NCBI RefSeq assembly: GCF_947090785.1
Contig: NZ_OX352320.1
Coordinates: 4,391,001 to 4,455,000, forward strand
Length of the DNA stretch: 64,000 nt
Source of the DNA: Rheinheimera sp. MM224
GTDB lineage: Bacteria; Pseudomonadota; Gammaproteobacteria; Enterobacterales; Alteromonadaceae
Reading direction: 5' to 3'
Shown: piece by piece, positions 1-9,055 of the stretch
Layout of the letters: each line of letters starts with the position of its first letter
Position numbering within the stretch: the stretch's first letter is position 1
Notes under the pieces: generated by a model
What the model saw: the letters and a program-made list of their open reading frames with translations, nothing else
Database searches by the model: none
What the model was told of the DNA's origin: nothing
Translations under genes and position numbers: made by a program

Positions 1-41
1 GGTACAAGCTTTATGCCATCATTAAAAGGCCATACAATTTA

Positions 42-806
42 ATGACTTACACTAAAATCATCGCAAATCTGGCCCCCAGAGCGGAAGCCTTGCTTCCGCT
101 ACGGAAGTGGTTAATTTTCCTCCTGTTGTGTTTTCCGCTGGCCGCTTTTGCCAATGCGCAGCTGGAACAGCAGATCCGGTCTCATATCAGTGCCGAAGTA
201 CAAAATTTTGCCCGCCAGCTTGGTGCGCAAGGCCAGATCAAGCAGGAATTGGAGTTAATTTTACCCAGTGGATTAGACAAACAAGGTCGCTGTAGCAAAC
301 TGGACATCAGTCGCAGTAATAGCCAAAAAGCCCCCTGGGGGCGGGTCAGTTACAGTTTAAATTGCAAAGACAAAACCAGCTGGCAAAGCAGGGCAACCGC
401 AAAAGTCCGGGTCTGGCTGCCGGTTGTGGTGGCGAATCAGGCTATTCAAAAAGACGAACTCTTAACTGAAGCTATGTTGGGTACCCGCCTGACTGAATTG
501 ACCCAGTCCAAACTCAGTATCGAATTAAAACCTGAAGCTTTAGTCGGCATGCAAACCAAACGCCGGATCCAGGCCGGGCAAGTGATTAGTCGCCATTTGC
601 TGGAACACAAACTGCTGGTGGAAAAAGGCAGCCATGTGCTTATTCGGGTGCAAACACAAGGTTTTGAAGCCAGTACCAAAGGAATAGCTTTAGAGGATGG
701 CCAGTTAGGCCAGCGTATTAAAGTGCAGAATATAAGCTCTGGCACTGTGTTGGAAGCCGATGTAGTGGCTGAAGCGACGGTACAAAGTATTTTTAAATCA
801 CATTAA
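42..806 (+). CDS. flgA: Flagellar P-ring assembly chaperone FlgA
   Basis: FlgA is the periplasmic chaperone that helps FlgI assemble into the P-ring around the flagellar rod. The 254-residue protein has a basic stretch followed by a hydrophobic signal segment (about residues 20-38, ending AAFANA), then a long N-terminal region and the C-terminal SAF-like domain with the family's typical run 'VVVANQAIQKDELLTEAML' (about 126-145) and 'AGQVISRHLLE'. Length is normal for the family. It lies directly before flgM and flgN, the usual order in gammaproteobacterial polar-flagellum clusters. The ATG chosen is the only one that leaves the signal peptide intact, although it gives a rather long n-region of about 20 residues. 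Call is secure from these motifs and from the neighbours. Confidence 0.93.
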   Translation: MTYTKIIANLAPRAEALLPLRKWLIFLLLCFPLAAFANAQLEQQIRSHISAEVQNFARQLGAQGQIKQELELILPSGLDKQGRCSKLDISRSNSQKAPWGRVSYSLNCKDKTSWQSRATAKVRVWLPVVVANQAIQKDELLTEAMLGTRLTELTQSKLSIELKPEALVGMQTKRRIQAGQVISRHLLEHKLLVEKGSHVLIRVQTQGFEASTKGIALEDGQLGQRIKVQNISSGTVLEADVVAEATVQSIFKSH

Positions 807-884
807 AGTTTCTTTACTAAGCTGTCGCTTAACAAAGATAGCAGCAGAATTTCGGATCATTATCCGGGTAACCAGGTATCTATC

Positions 885-1172
885 ATGGTAAAAATTGACC
901 ATTACAGTCAGGTTCAGCCGCTGATTAAAACTGATCAGCACAACCAGACCAGCCAAAGCAAAACCAGTGTCACGGCGACAGCGGCTCCTGAAGCCCAGGC
1001 CGCGATCAGCAGCACCACCCAAGCTGTGCAACAGGCTTTTGAGCAGTTGCAGCAACAAAGCGAAGTGGATTTGGACAAAGTGGCCAAAATTAAACTGGCA
1101 TTGTCCGAAGGTTCATTGCAACTGGACGATGATGTATTAGTGCAATCTATGCTGGATTTTCATAAAAAATGA
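885..1172 (+). CDS. flgM: Anti-sigma-28 factor FlgM
   Basis: FlgM binds and holds inactive the flagellar sigma factor FliA until the hook is finished, when it is exported. The 95-residue protein is small, Gln/Ala/Thr-rich and apparently disordered in its first half, with the conserved C-terminal sigma-binding part 'VDLDKVAKIKLALSEGSLQLDDDVLVQSML' region at about residues 61-92 (DLDKVAKIK and the SEGSL motif are the family hallmarks). It sits 78 bases after flgA, so it may have its own promoter, and its stop overlaps the start of flgN by four bases (ATGA), indicating translational coupling. Identification by motif and position is strong. Confidence 0.93.
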   Translation: MVKIDHYSQVQPLIKTDQHNQTSQSKTSVTATAAPEAQAAISSTTQAVQQAFEQLQQQSEVDLDKVAKIKLALSEGSLQLDDDVLVQSMLDFHKK

Positions 1173-1603
1173 ATCAGACCGCTCTGAAGCACATTATTGC
1201 CGGCCTGCAACATGATGCTGATCTGCTGCAACAGCTCAGCCCTATGCTGCAAAAACAGTATGTGTTAATGAGCATGCGCCAGAGCAGCGAACTGGAGCAG
1301 TTAAATCAAAAAGCCGCCATGCTGCTTGAGCAATTACAGCGCAATGCAACAGAGCGCTATCAGGCCATGAGCGTATTGCAGTTACAGCCAACGGAACAAG
1401 GCTTCGAACGTTTGTTGTCCTCCTTGCCGGAAAAAATCCGCGAGGCCAGCAAGCAATTACTGAACAAAGTGCAGCGGCACACCGAACTGTGCCAGCAGCT
1501 GAATCAGAAAAACGGCGAACTCTTGGCTCATCAACGCCAGTTGATGCAAAACCTGCTGGGAATGGAAAACAAAACCAGCTATCCGGATATGCCACTGGGC
1601 TAA
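1169..1603 (+). CDS. flgN: Flagellar export chaperone FlgN
   Basis: FlgN is the cytoplasmic chaperone for the hook-associated proteins FlgK and FlgL. The 144-residue product is almost entirely helical and rich in Gln, Leu and Glu, as expected for this family (about residues 5-135 form long amphipathic helices; 'LEQLNQKAAMLLEQLQRN' is typical). The start codon overlaps the flgM stop. Sequence conservation in FlgN is low, so the call relies on length, helical composition and the invariant flgA-flgM-flgN order. It is the last gene of the flagellar strand before a convergent glycosidase gene. Confidence 0.9.
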   Translation: MNQTALKHIIAGLQHDADLLQQLSPMLQKQYVLMSMRQSSELEQLNQKAAMLLEQLQRNATERYQAMSVLQLQPTEQGFERLLSSLPEKIREASKQLLNKVQRHTELCQQLNQKNGELLAHQRQLMQNLLGMENKTSYPDMPLG

Positions 1604-1675
1604 GCCTGCATCAGGAAACATGGAGTAAGCTGACAGTGTTGATTGTTAACAATGCCAACTTACCCCATTGTCATT

Positions 1676-3898
1676 TCAGGATCCGAACTCAAATTCCAGC
1701 GTGCCGCCAGCGGTCAGTTGCTGATGGCTGATCACTGGCTTCGTCAGCTCTTGACCATTCAGATACAGCTTGTGCACATGACCGGCTCTATCGCCTCTGG
1801 TCAGAATTTTAAATACCTTTCCTGCGCCTACAGCAATATTCGCTTGTTCGAACAAAGGTGTACCAATCACATAGTCACCACCAACAGGATTAAGCGGATA
1901 GAAACCCAAAGCGCTGAACACAAACCAGGCCGACATCTGACCTAAATCGTCATTACCAGCCAAACCATCAGGTTTGGCCTGATACATAGTGTCGCGGATC
2001 TGCCTTATCCTTTGTTCGCCTTTATAACGGTCTTTAGTAAAGGCATACAAATAAGCCACATGGTGTACAGGTTCATTGCCGTGTGCGTATTGGCCTATCA
2101 GGCCTGAGATATCAGGAGATACATCACCCTGCATTTCAGAGCTGGTACTGAACAACTCATCCAGTTTGGCCAAAAACGCCTGTTCAGAGCCATACAATCC
2201 AATCAATCCCTTCACATCATGTGGCACAAAAAAGTTGTACTGCCAGGCATTGGCCTCGGTGTAATCTGTAGTGCGGTGCGCCACATAAGTGGGGTTAAAA
2301 GGGCTGACCCACTGTCCTTCTTTGGTTTTACCACGCATAAAGCCGGTTTCTGCATCAAACAACTGGCGATAACTCTGGGCTCTTTGGCTGAATAACTGAT
2401 AGTCGTCTTCTTTCTGCATAGCCTTGGCTAACTGCGCTATAGCCCAGTCGTCATAAGCGTACTCCAGGGTCTTGGATACAGCTTCCACATCCAAATCCGA
2501 CGGTACATAGCCATACTGGCGATAAAAATCTATACCAAACTTATTCTGCATGGCAGAAGCTTTGGCTGCTGCCAGCAGATGTTCAGGTTTCGCCGTGGTC
2601 AGGCCTTTTAAGTAGGCATCCACCAGTACAGGCACAGCGTGATAACCTATCATCACATCGGTTTCGTTGGACATCAGATCCCAGGTTGGCAGTAAGCCCG
2701 TTTCATCATAAAACCCAAGCAAGGATTTCACCATATGGTCCACTTTGTCCGGATTGGAAATAGTGAGTAACGGATGCAAAGCACGGAAAGTATCCCAGAG
2801 TGAAAACAAGGTATAACGCTGGTAATCAGCGCCCTGATGCACAGCACCGTCAGCACCAAAAAAGGCACCGCTGACATCGCTGAACTGCTGAGGAGCTATA
2901 AAGGCATGGTACAAGGCGGTATAAAACTTGGTTTTATTGGTTTGATCCGGGTCTGTGACCTGAAACTTAGTAAGCTGCACAGCCCATGCCTGCTCTGCGG
3001 CCGCTTTTACAGCAGCAAAATCCTGTGTTGCCACTTCAACTGCCAGATTCGCTTTGGCGCCGTCTATGCTGACATAAGATAAAGCGACCTTAGCCTGAAG
3101 GGCTTGCTGCTGTGGCTTGCCAAAATTCAGCACTATTTGTGCTTTCTCCGTCTGTATGCCTGAGCCTTTGACCGGCTGCTGATCCTGATACAACTGATGG
3201 CTGAAAGGCTGGTTAAAACGGGCAACAAAATACAGGGGCTGATGTTTAGCCCAGCCTGTCGACAAACGGTAGCCTGACACCGTATAAGCATCTTCCACCT
3301 TCAACATGCTCACTATGGCTTTGTCATAGTTCTGGGCATACCCCAAATCCAACAATAGCTTGGCATCTTGCTCGCCACTGAAACTGTATTGATGTACACC
3401 GACACGACTGCTGGCTGTCAGCTCTGCTTTGACCTGCTCTTGCGGCAAAGACACGGCATAATAGCCCGGACTTGCTTGCTCATCTTTGTGTTGATACAAA
3501 CTGAAAATACGGCCTTTGTCATCACGTTTTCGCGTCAGATAATCACCACGAAACGGCATCACCAGCACATCCAACATATCTCCGACCCCTGTACCGGATA
3601 AATGGGTATGGCTGAAGCCCAGCAAGGTATTGTCGGAATAATGATAACCAGAGGTCCAGTCCCAGCCTTTAGACGGATTATCCGGGCTCAGCTGCACCAT
3701 ACCAAAAGGCACCAAAGCGCCAGGAAAAGTATGGCCATGACCGCCAGTGCCAATAAAAGGATCCACATACTGCAGCACTGCGGTGGACTGCTGCGCAGGC
3801 AGAGCTTTTGTGCTTTGTGCTGCAGTTTCAGTTTCTGCGGCGCAGCCACAGAGAGAGGCCACTACACAAAGCAGCCCCGAATAAAGTAATGTTTTCAT
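1676..3898 (-). CDS. GH92 alpha-mannosidase, lipoprotein (copy 1)
   Basis: Calcium-dependent inverting exo-alpha-mannosidase of family GH92, expected to trim mannose from N-glycan or mannan chains in the periplasm or on the outer membrane. The 740-residue precursor has a lipoprotein signal with lipobox SLCGC (Cys about residue 19). Family motifs visible: YVDPFIGTGGHGHTFPGA at the start of the mature domain, FSHTHLSGTGVGD, TEANAWQY (Glu548, aligned with the catalytic acid of characterised GH92), YAHGNEPVHH, and AGNDDLGQMSAWF with the metal/base Asp. It lacks the Trp and His-Glu pair that build the +1 subsite of alpha-1,2-specific enzymes, so another linkage (1,3, 1,4 or 1,6) is inferred. It is the last gene of the minus-strand operon, 23 bases after the symporter. 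Confidence 0.9.
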   Translation of the reverse strand: MKTLLYSGLLCVVASLCGCAAETETAAQSTKALPAQQSTAVLQYVDPFIGTGGHGHTFPGALVPFGMVQLSPDNPSKGWDWTSGYHYSDNTLLGFSHTHLSGTGVGDMLDVLVMPFRGDYLTRKRDDKGRIFSLYQHKDEQASPGYYAVSLPQEQVKAELTASSRVGVHQYSFSGEQDAKLLLDLGYAQNYDKAIVSMLKVEDAYTVSGYRLSTGWAKHQPLYFVARFNQPFSHQLYQDQQPVKGSGIQTEKAQIVLNFGKPQQQALQAKVALSYVSIDGAKANLAVEVATQDFAAVKAAAEQAWAVQLTKFQVTDPDQTNKTKFYTALYHAFIAPQQFSDVSGAFFGADGAVHQGADYQRYTLFSLWDTFRALHPLLTISNPDKVDHMVKSLLGFYDETGLLPTWDLMSNETDVMIGYHAVPVLVDAYLKGLTTAKPEHLLAAAKASAMQNKFGIDFYRQYGYVPSDLDVEAVSKTLEYAYDDWAIAQLAKAMQKEDDYQLFSQRAQSYRQLFDAETGFMRGKTKEGQWVSPFNPTYVAHRTTDYTEANAWQYNFFVPHDVKGLIGLYGSEQAFLAKLDELFSTSSEMQGDVSPDISGLIGQYAHGNEPVHHVAYLYAFTKDRYKGEQRIRQIRDTMYQAKPDGLAGNDDLGQMSAWFVFSALGFYPLNPVGGDYVIGTPLFEQANIAVGAGKVFKILTRGDRAGHVHKLYLNGQELTKPVISHQQLTAGGTLEFEFGS

Positions 3899-3921
3899 GG
3901 AATAGCCCGTTTTTGAAGTCT

Positions 3922-5712
3922 TTAGTCTTTGAGTTTATCCAGCCAGTTTTTCTTCAGGATCCAGGACGTCAATACAGCCAGCATGCTGGCCAGAGCCAGG
4001 TAGTACCACTGCTGGATCACCAGATAAATTGGCATTGCCACTAAAGCGATCTGCCAGGTCATGCCCACCAGAATATTAAAAGCGTCACGCCATGGATGGG
4101 TATCAGGGTCAAAATTCGGGTCCTGAGCTTTGACTTTGTCATACACAGGTCCCCAGAAACCCCAGGGCCGCACCTGCCGATAGAAGCTGCACAACACTTC
4201 ATCCGGTTCAGCCGGTGTCAGCAGAGTTCCGGCAATAGAGCCCACTAAACTCAGTAGCAACAATAGAGGAAAGGCATACAAAGGATGAGTATCAGGCAGC
4301 AGCAGAGGTAAAAACAACGCCGCCACTAAACCCGCCATCATGCCCCAGAAATAACCATAGGCATTAAAACGCCACCAATGCCATTTCAGTAAGTTAGCCG
4401 CGGCATAACCGCCAAAAAGGGCACCAAAAATCCACTGCATAATGTCATTGATACTGCCCAGCATAAAGCCAAGACCTATGCCCACCACCACCAGTATTAA
4501 GGACACCCAATAACTTAAGCGAACATAAGTCTGAGTCGGTGCATCAGGCCGGAAATAACGTTTGTAGATATCGTTGACTATGTAGACAGGGGCCGCATTC
4601 AACGACGCCGCCAGTGTCGACATAAAGGCCGCCAGCAAACCGGCAATCAATAATCCGGCCAGGCCTACAGGCACAAAATTCTGAATGGCGTAAGGCAAAA
4701 TCTGTTCAAAATCAAAAGCTGCGCCCTGAGCCTGAATTTCCGGCCCCATAAACACCAGCGCCAGCACAGTCAGACCTGCCACCATCATATAACGTGGGAA
4801 AAACATCACTAGCGAGACAAAACCACTCATTTTGGCCGCCTCTTTAGGGGTGCGGGCCGCCAGAATGCGCTGCATATCGTAATTGGGCACCGGGCCTGCC
4901 AGACTAAACAGCACTCCTTTAAACAGCATCATCATAATCATCAGGCCAAACAGCTCCAGATTATCGTCCTGCACTTTGTGTTGTACGCTGTCAATCAAGC
5001 CGGTCCAGTTCAGATCCAGTTGCCAGCCAAACCAGATAGTGTCCCAACCTTGTGGGGTAGCAGCTTTAATTTGTTCCGGGCTGACCAGCGTAATAGCAAT
5101 AACGCCGACAGCCAAAGCCGCTATGGTCATAATGACAAACTGCATCACCTCAGTGAACACCACTGAATACATACCACCTTTGATCACATACAAAGTGGTG
5201 ACGGCAAAAATAATCAATGCATAAGTATCGGGCGACAACTGCCAGGGGAAAAAGATAGCGGCGAACTTGCCTATGCCTTTAAAACCATAAGCAATAAAAC
5301 CAATAGCGCTGACAATAGCAAAGGCCACGACGATCAACTGACAAAGCTCAACCCCCCGGCCTGTGCCAAAGCGGGTTTCCAGCCACTGAGCTCCTGTCAT
5401 TACATTAGAACGGCGTAACCAGAGTGACAGATAAATCATCAGAAAAACCTGATTAAAAATCGGCCAGACCCAAGGCAACCAGACACTTTTTAAACCATAC
5501 ACAAAACACATGGCAACCAGCCACATGGTGCCTGCTATATCAAACATACCTGAAGCATTGGACACCCCCAGCGCCCACCAGGGGATTTTTTTACCTGCCA
5601 GAAAATAGGCGTTCATATCTGTGCTGGCCATTTTTGCGATGTACATACCCAGGCCTAAAGTTCCGGCCATGTACAAGGCAATAATCAGCAGGTCAATCCA
5701 GCTTAAGCTCAT
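3922..5712 (-). CDS. Sodium:solute symporter (SSS family)
   Basis: Inner-membrane sodium-coupled symporter of the SSS/SGLT family, 596 residues with about 14 predicted hydrophobic segments. The N-terminus has the family pattern 'YFLAGKKIPWWALGVSNASG' (about 36-55) and the central sodium-site region 'LLAAFMSTLAASLNAAPVYIVNDIY' with the conserved small residues after AAFMST. It starts 5 bases after the cytoplasmic beta-mannosidase and is followed by a GH92 enzyme. Since both the beta-mannosidase and the GlcNAc kinase of this operon appear cytoplasmic, the natural cargo inferred is the disaccharide Man-beta-1,4-GlcNAc or one of its monosaccharides; the sequence alone does not settle this. The C-terminal part (about 480-596) has extra membrane segments found in the sugar-linked SSS subgroup. 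Confidence 0.88.
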   Translation of the reverse strand: MSLSWIDLLIIALYMAGTLGLGMYIAKMASTDMNAYFLAGKKIPWWALGVSNASGMFDIAGTMWLVAMCFVYGLKSVWLPWVWPIFNQVFLMIYLSLWLRRSNVMTGAQWLETRFGTGRGVELCQLIVVAFAIVSAIGFIAYGFKGIGKFAAIFFPWQLSPDTYALIIFAVTTLYVIKGGMYSVVFTEVMQFVIMTIAALAVGVIAITLVSPEQIKAATPQGWDTIWFGWQLDLNWTGLIDSVQHKVQDDNLELFGLMIMMMLFKGVLFSLAGPVPNYDMQRILAARTPKEAAKMSGFVSLVMFFPRYMMVAGLTVLALVFMGPEIQAQGAAFDFEQILPYAIQNFVPVGLAGLLIAGLLAAFMSTLAASLNAAPVYIVNDIYKRYFRPDAPTQTYVRLSYWVSLILVVVGIGLGFMLGSINDIMQWIFGALFGGYAAANLLKWHWWRFNAYGYFWGMMAGLVAALFLPLLLPDTHPLYAFPLLLLLSLVGSIAGTLLTPAEPDEVLCSFYRQVRPWGFWGPVYDKVKAQDPNFDPDTHPWRDAFNILVGMTWQIALVAMPIYLVIQQWYYLALASMLAVLTSWILKKNWLDKLKD

Positions 5713-5717
5713 CCGTC

Positions 5718-8279
5718 TTACTCCGTATAACTGTCGTACAGGCTACGACAACGCAGGGTCTGGGCGACAGATCTGACGTCAGACTGGCTTAAACCCGGCA
5801 TAACCAGTTGGATTTGTTTTGGCTGCCCTGCCAGCAAATCAAAGAAATTATCGGAAAAATTACCCTTTGCGCCGTCCACTTCAATACAACACTGACGGAT
5901 CAGGGCAGTGCTGCAAAGGTGGAGCGATAACAATCCATCCTGAACCTGCATCCTGATGTCCAGCTTGGGTGCAACCAGCTTTTGCTGTTTGGCTGGTACA
6001 AAATAATACAGGTTATCTGTCAGTAAACCCTGCTCTTTGTTAGTTAATCTGACCTGTAACACCAGCTCTTCGGCGTTTTTGTTGGCCAGCAATAAGGCTT
6101 TATCCAGCTCAAGCAGCACCACTGAAGCGTTGACTGGTGTCTGCACCAACTGGTTTTGCTGCCAGACTAAATGACCATTGAAGGTCCAGAGCTCCAGCTG
6201 CAGTTCAGCATCCAGACTCTGTAGACGATCACTGATTAAGCGCACTGTGATCTGATCGGCGCCTTCATCCAGCACCAGTAAATCAGGCCTGAAACTACGT
6301 TTGGCTTGATAGTGCAGAGCTTTCCAGCGACCGTAATAATCGATACCCGACCAGGATGCTGCCGGCCAGGTGTCGTTCAGTTGCCAGTACAACGTGCCCA
6401 TACAAAACGGCATTGCAGCACGATGCGCTTCAAAGGCCTGCTTTAGCCCTTCAGCCTGCTGCACCTGACTTAAATACAACAAGGCAGAAAAGTCTTTTGG
6501 ATCCTGATATTCCTGCTGCATGTAACTGCGGATCAGCGCGTTGCCTCTGGGGTGCTTCTGATGCACTTTCAGCACTTCTGAGCTTAACTGCCAGTCTTCT
6601 GGCAAGGTAAAACGTGCCATAGAAGCATCAATAGGGAAGGACTGAAAACCAAACTCACTCATAAAACGTGGAATACGGGTTTTGTATTCACTAAAAGGTT
6701 GTTCACCATGCCAGACGCCCCAAAAATGGTGATTACCCATATGGTCGGCATCTTCTTCCCAGAAGCCTATAGGCGAGGAGCGCAGGTAAAAACGCTCTGT
6801 ATCCAGTTCTTGCACTGCTTGTGGCAGGCATTGATCAAATAAACGGATATAGTCTTGTTTCAGGCGCTGATACAACTCGTCGCTATAACCAAACTTTTCC
6901 GGCCACTGCCAGTGTTTGATCGCCATATCCACTTCATTGTTACCGCACCACAATGCCAGACAAGGGTGGTTACGTAAGCGTTTGATATTGTAGTGAGCCT
7001 CAGCACGTACGTTCTCCAGAAAAGCCGGATCGGCCGGATACAAAGTGCAGGCAAACATAAAGTCCTGCCAAATCAGGATGCCGTGTGCATCAGCCAGCTT
7101 ATAAAACTCATCATCCTGATAAATACCACCGCCCCAGACCCGCAACATATTCATATTGGCCGCGGTCACAGCAGCAAAGTCGGCTTGATGGCGTTCAGGG
7201 GTCATCTGATGGATAAAACTGTCGCCCGGAATATAGTTAGCACCTTTCATAAACACAGGTACGCCGTTTACTTTCAGGAAAAATGACAATCCCATCTCAT
7301 CCGGCTGGTTCACTACTTCTATGGTGCGCAGGCCTATACGCTCAGAACGGCTATCGGCCTTACGACCGTCAATCAATACTGTGAAACTGAAATCATACAA
7401 AAAGGCGTCGCCCAAACCATTGGGCCACCAGAGTTGTGGCTCTGCCAGAGAGAAATCCAGCCGCTGCAACTGTTCAGAACCGTCTAATTGCAGCTGCAAT
7501 TGCAACTCCAGGGTCTGATTAAGCTCTGGTGCTTGCTGGCATTCCACCACTAGTGTGACTTTTTGGGCCGCCAGTACCTGCAGTTGCAGATCAAAACTAA
7601 AGCGGGCTTCCGCTGCATTGAGGCTATGCTGCACGTAATGGGCATCTGCAATACGGACAATATCGACGCGCTGTAAATAAATCGGACGCCAGACACCGCT
7701 GGTGACAAAACGTGGGCCCCAGTCCCAGCCAAAATGGCAAGGCGCCTTGCGGCAATACACACTGAGTTTTTCTTCGGATTTGTCGTTCTCAGCCGGATAA
7801 GTAAAACCAGCTGCTTTGTGTGCCGGTAAGGTTTCCTGAATAGGCGAGCGGAACTGCAGCTCCAGCAGGTTTTCACCGGCTTTCAGCAAGGAGTGGCAGC
7901 CTATACGTTGCCCCACAAACATATTCTGGCTGCTGCCGACTTTCTGGCCATTCAGATACAAATCGCAGAAGGTATCCAGGCCTTCGGCCACCAACTCAAT
8001 ACTCTGGCCGGCCTGTTGGCTTTCAGTTAACCAAAGTTCATCCAGCCAGAAAGATTTACGGTAATGCCAGTCCTGTTGTTCTATCCATTGCAGATGATTT
8101 TCGTTATCCCGGTAAAAGGGGTCCTCTATCAGACCATTGGCCAACAGGTCAGTGAAATTGCAGCCAGGCACTGTAGCCGCTTGCCAGTTGTTCGTACCCG
8201 CCTGAGAAAAAGTCCAGTCGCCATTCAGACTAAAAATAGCATCAAGAGAGTGAGTGTGATCTGTTGTCATAATGTCCAT
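5718..8279 (-). CDS. GH2 beta-mannosidase, cytoplasmic
   Basis: Retaining exo-beta-mannosidase of family GH2 that would cleave the Man-beta-1,4-GlcNAc core of N-glycans. Domain order: jelly-roll sugar-binding domain (LNGDWTFSQAG at the N-terminus, then 'YRKSFWL', 'DTFCDLYLNGQKVG'), Ig-like domain, TIM barrel with 'MLRVWGGGIYQDDEFY', the acid/base motif WCGNNEVD and the nucleophile motif FMSEFGFQSFP, then C-terminal beta domains. No signal peptide is present, so it should act in the cytoplasm. A longer reading frame begins at an unlikely TTG overlapping cutC (position 8342); I prefer the ATG at 8279 (a second ATG lies at 8270), which leaves 53 bases after cutC and gives 853 residues, normal for the family. 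Next gene: symporter after 5 bases. Confidence 0.92.
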   Translation of the reverse strand: MDIMTTDHTHSLDAIFSLNGDWTFSQAGTNNWQAATVPGCNFTDLLANGLIEDPFYRDNENHLQWIEQQDWHYRKSFWLDELWLTESQQAGQSIELVAEGLDTFCDLYLNGQKVGSSQNMFVGQRIGCHSLLKAGENLLELQFRSPIQETLPAHKAAGFTYPAENDKSEEKLSVYCRKAPCHFGWDWGPRFVTSGVWRPIYLQRVDIVRIADAHYVQHSLNAAEARFSFDLQLQVLAAQKVTLVVECQQAPELNQTLELQLQLQLDGSEQLQRLDFSLAEPQLWWPNGLGDAFLYDFSFTVLIDGRKADSRSERIGLRTIEVVNQPDEMGLSFFLKVNGVPVFMKGANYIPGDSFIHQMTPERHQADFAAVTAANMNMLRVWGGGIYQDDEFYKLADAHGILIWQDFMFACTLYPADPAFLENVRAEAHYNIKRLRNHPCLALWCGNNEVDMAIKHWQWPEKFGYSDELYQRLKQDYIRLFDQCLPQAVQELDTERFYLRSSPIGFWEEDADHMGNHHFWGVWHGEQPFSEYKTRIPRFMSEFGFQSFPIDASMARFTLPEDWQLSSEVLKVHQKHPRGNALIRSYMQQEYQDPKDFSALLYLSQVQQAEGLKQAFEAHRAAMPFCMGTLYWQLNDTWPAASWSGIDYYGRWKALHYQAKRSFRPDLLVLDEGADQITVRLISDRLQSLDAELQLELWTFNGHLVWQQNQLVQTPVNASVVLLELDKALLLANKNAEELVLQVRLTNKEQGLLTDNLYYFVPAKQQKLVAPKLDIRMQVQDGLLSLHLCSTALIRQCCIEVDGAKGNFSDNFFDLLAGQPKQIQLVMPGLSQSDVRSVAQTLRCRSLYDSYTE

Positions 8280-8332
8280 TACAAGGTTAAAACTGTTGCT
8301 GTTTATGCGATATGAGCGGTCATAAGGCGTGT

Positions 8333-9055
8333 TTACTGGCAAAGCCGGACCAGAGCCGCCACTTTTTCCGGGTCTACTTTGCCCTGGCTGAACACAGCTG
8401 AATAACTGTGTACAGACCAGAGCTGTCCCGCAGGTCTTAGTCTGTTGGTGACTGCGGCCAGGTTGTCTAAACTCACACCGCCCCCCACCACTAATTCAAT
8501 TCGGCCAGCAGCCTGAATTTTCAGTTGCAGTAATAGGTCAAGCCCATGCATTACTCCTAAATCACTGCCCCATAAAGTACCGGCACTCAGCACTCTGTCG
8601 ACACCCAGCTCAATCAGTTGATTCAATGCCTGACTCCGGTCATGAATGGCATCAAAAGCACGGTGAAAAGTCACCTGCAGCCCCAGCCGTTTAGCCTGGC
8701 TGATCAATAGTTCCAGAGCAGGTAAATCCAGACCACGTTGGTTCGTTAACAACCCCAGCACAACACCATCGGCCCCCGCATCAGCAGCCTGACTAATGGC
8801 CTGTTGCATAGCTGCAAGCTCCGCTTTTGTCTGGATTTGGTCGTCACTGCGAAAGCGCACCATCACCAATAAACCTGGCCTATCGGCAAAAGCGCGACGG
8901 GCTTTTTGTATAGCAACAAGGCCCGGAGTCATGCCTTGTTGCTGCATATCAGCACAAAGCTCAATACGGCTGGCTCCGCCTTGCCATGCTGCACCGACAT
9001 TGGCTTCGAGCTGTTGCAGATCGTCGGCGTTAATACAAATTTCCAACTGCGTCAT
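8333..9055 (-). CDS. cutC: CutC family protein
   Basis: CutC is a TIM-barrel family named for copper homeostasis, but its biochemical function is unproven. The 240-residue protein has full family signatures: 'EICINADDLQQLEANVGAAW' at the N-terminus, GGASRIELCADM, 'GADGVVLGLLTNQRGLDLPAL', 'VTFHRAFDA', RVLSAGTLWG and the late GGGVSLDNL. It overlaps the preceding GH85 gene by four bases (ATGA) and is followed by the beta-mannosidase, so it is translationally coupled inside an N-glycan degradation operon. That setting suggests a role in sugar or amino-sugar metabolism rather than, or besides, copper handling; this is inference. No signal peptide is seen, so it is cytoplasmic. Confidence 0.92.
   Translation of the reverse strand: MTQLEICINADDLQQLEANVGAAWQGGASRIELCADMQQQGMTPGLVAIQKARRAFADRPGLLVMVRFRSDDQIQTKAELAAMQQAISQAADAGADGVVLGLLTNQRGLDLPALELLISQAKRLGLQVTFHRAFDAIHDRSQALNQLIELGVDRVLSAGTLWGSDLGVMHGLDLLLQLKIQAAGRIELVVGGGVSLDNLAAVTNRLRPAGQLWSVHSYSAVFSQGKVDPEKVAALVRLCQ

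Noticed and set aside
8333..9055. Link between CutC and the copper-peptide locus
   Set aside because: They are 36 kb apart in unrelated operons; the operon context of cutC is glycan degradation.
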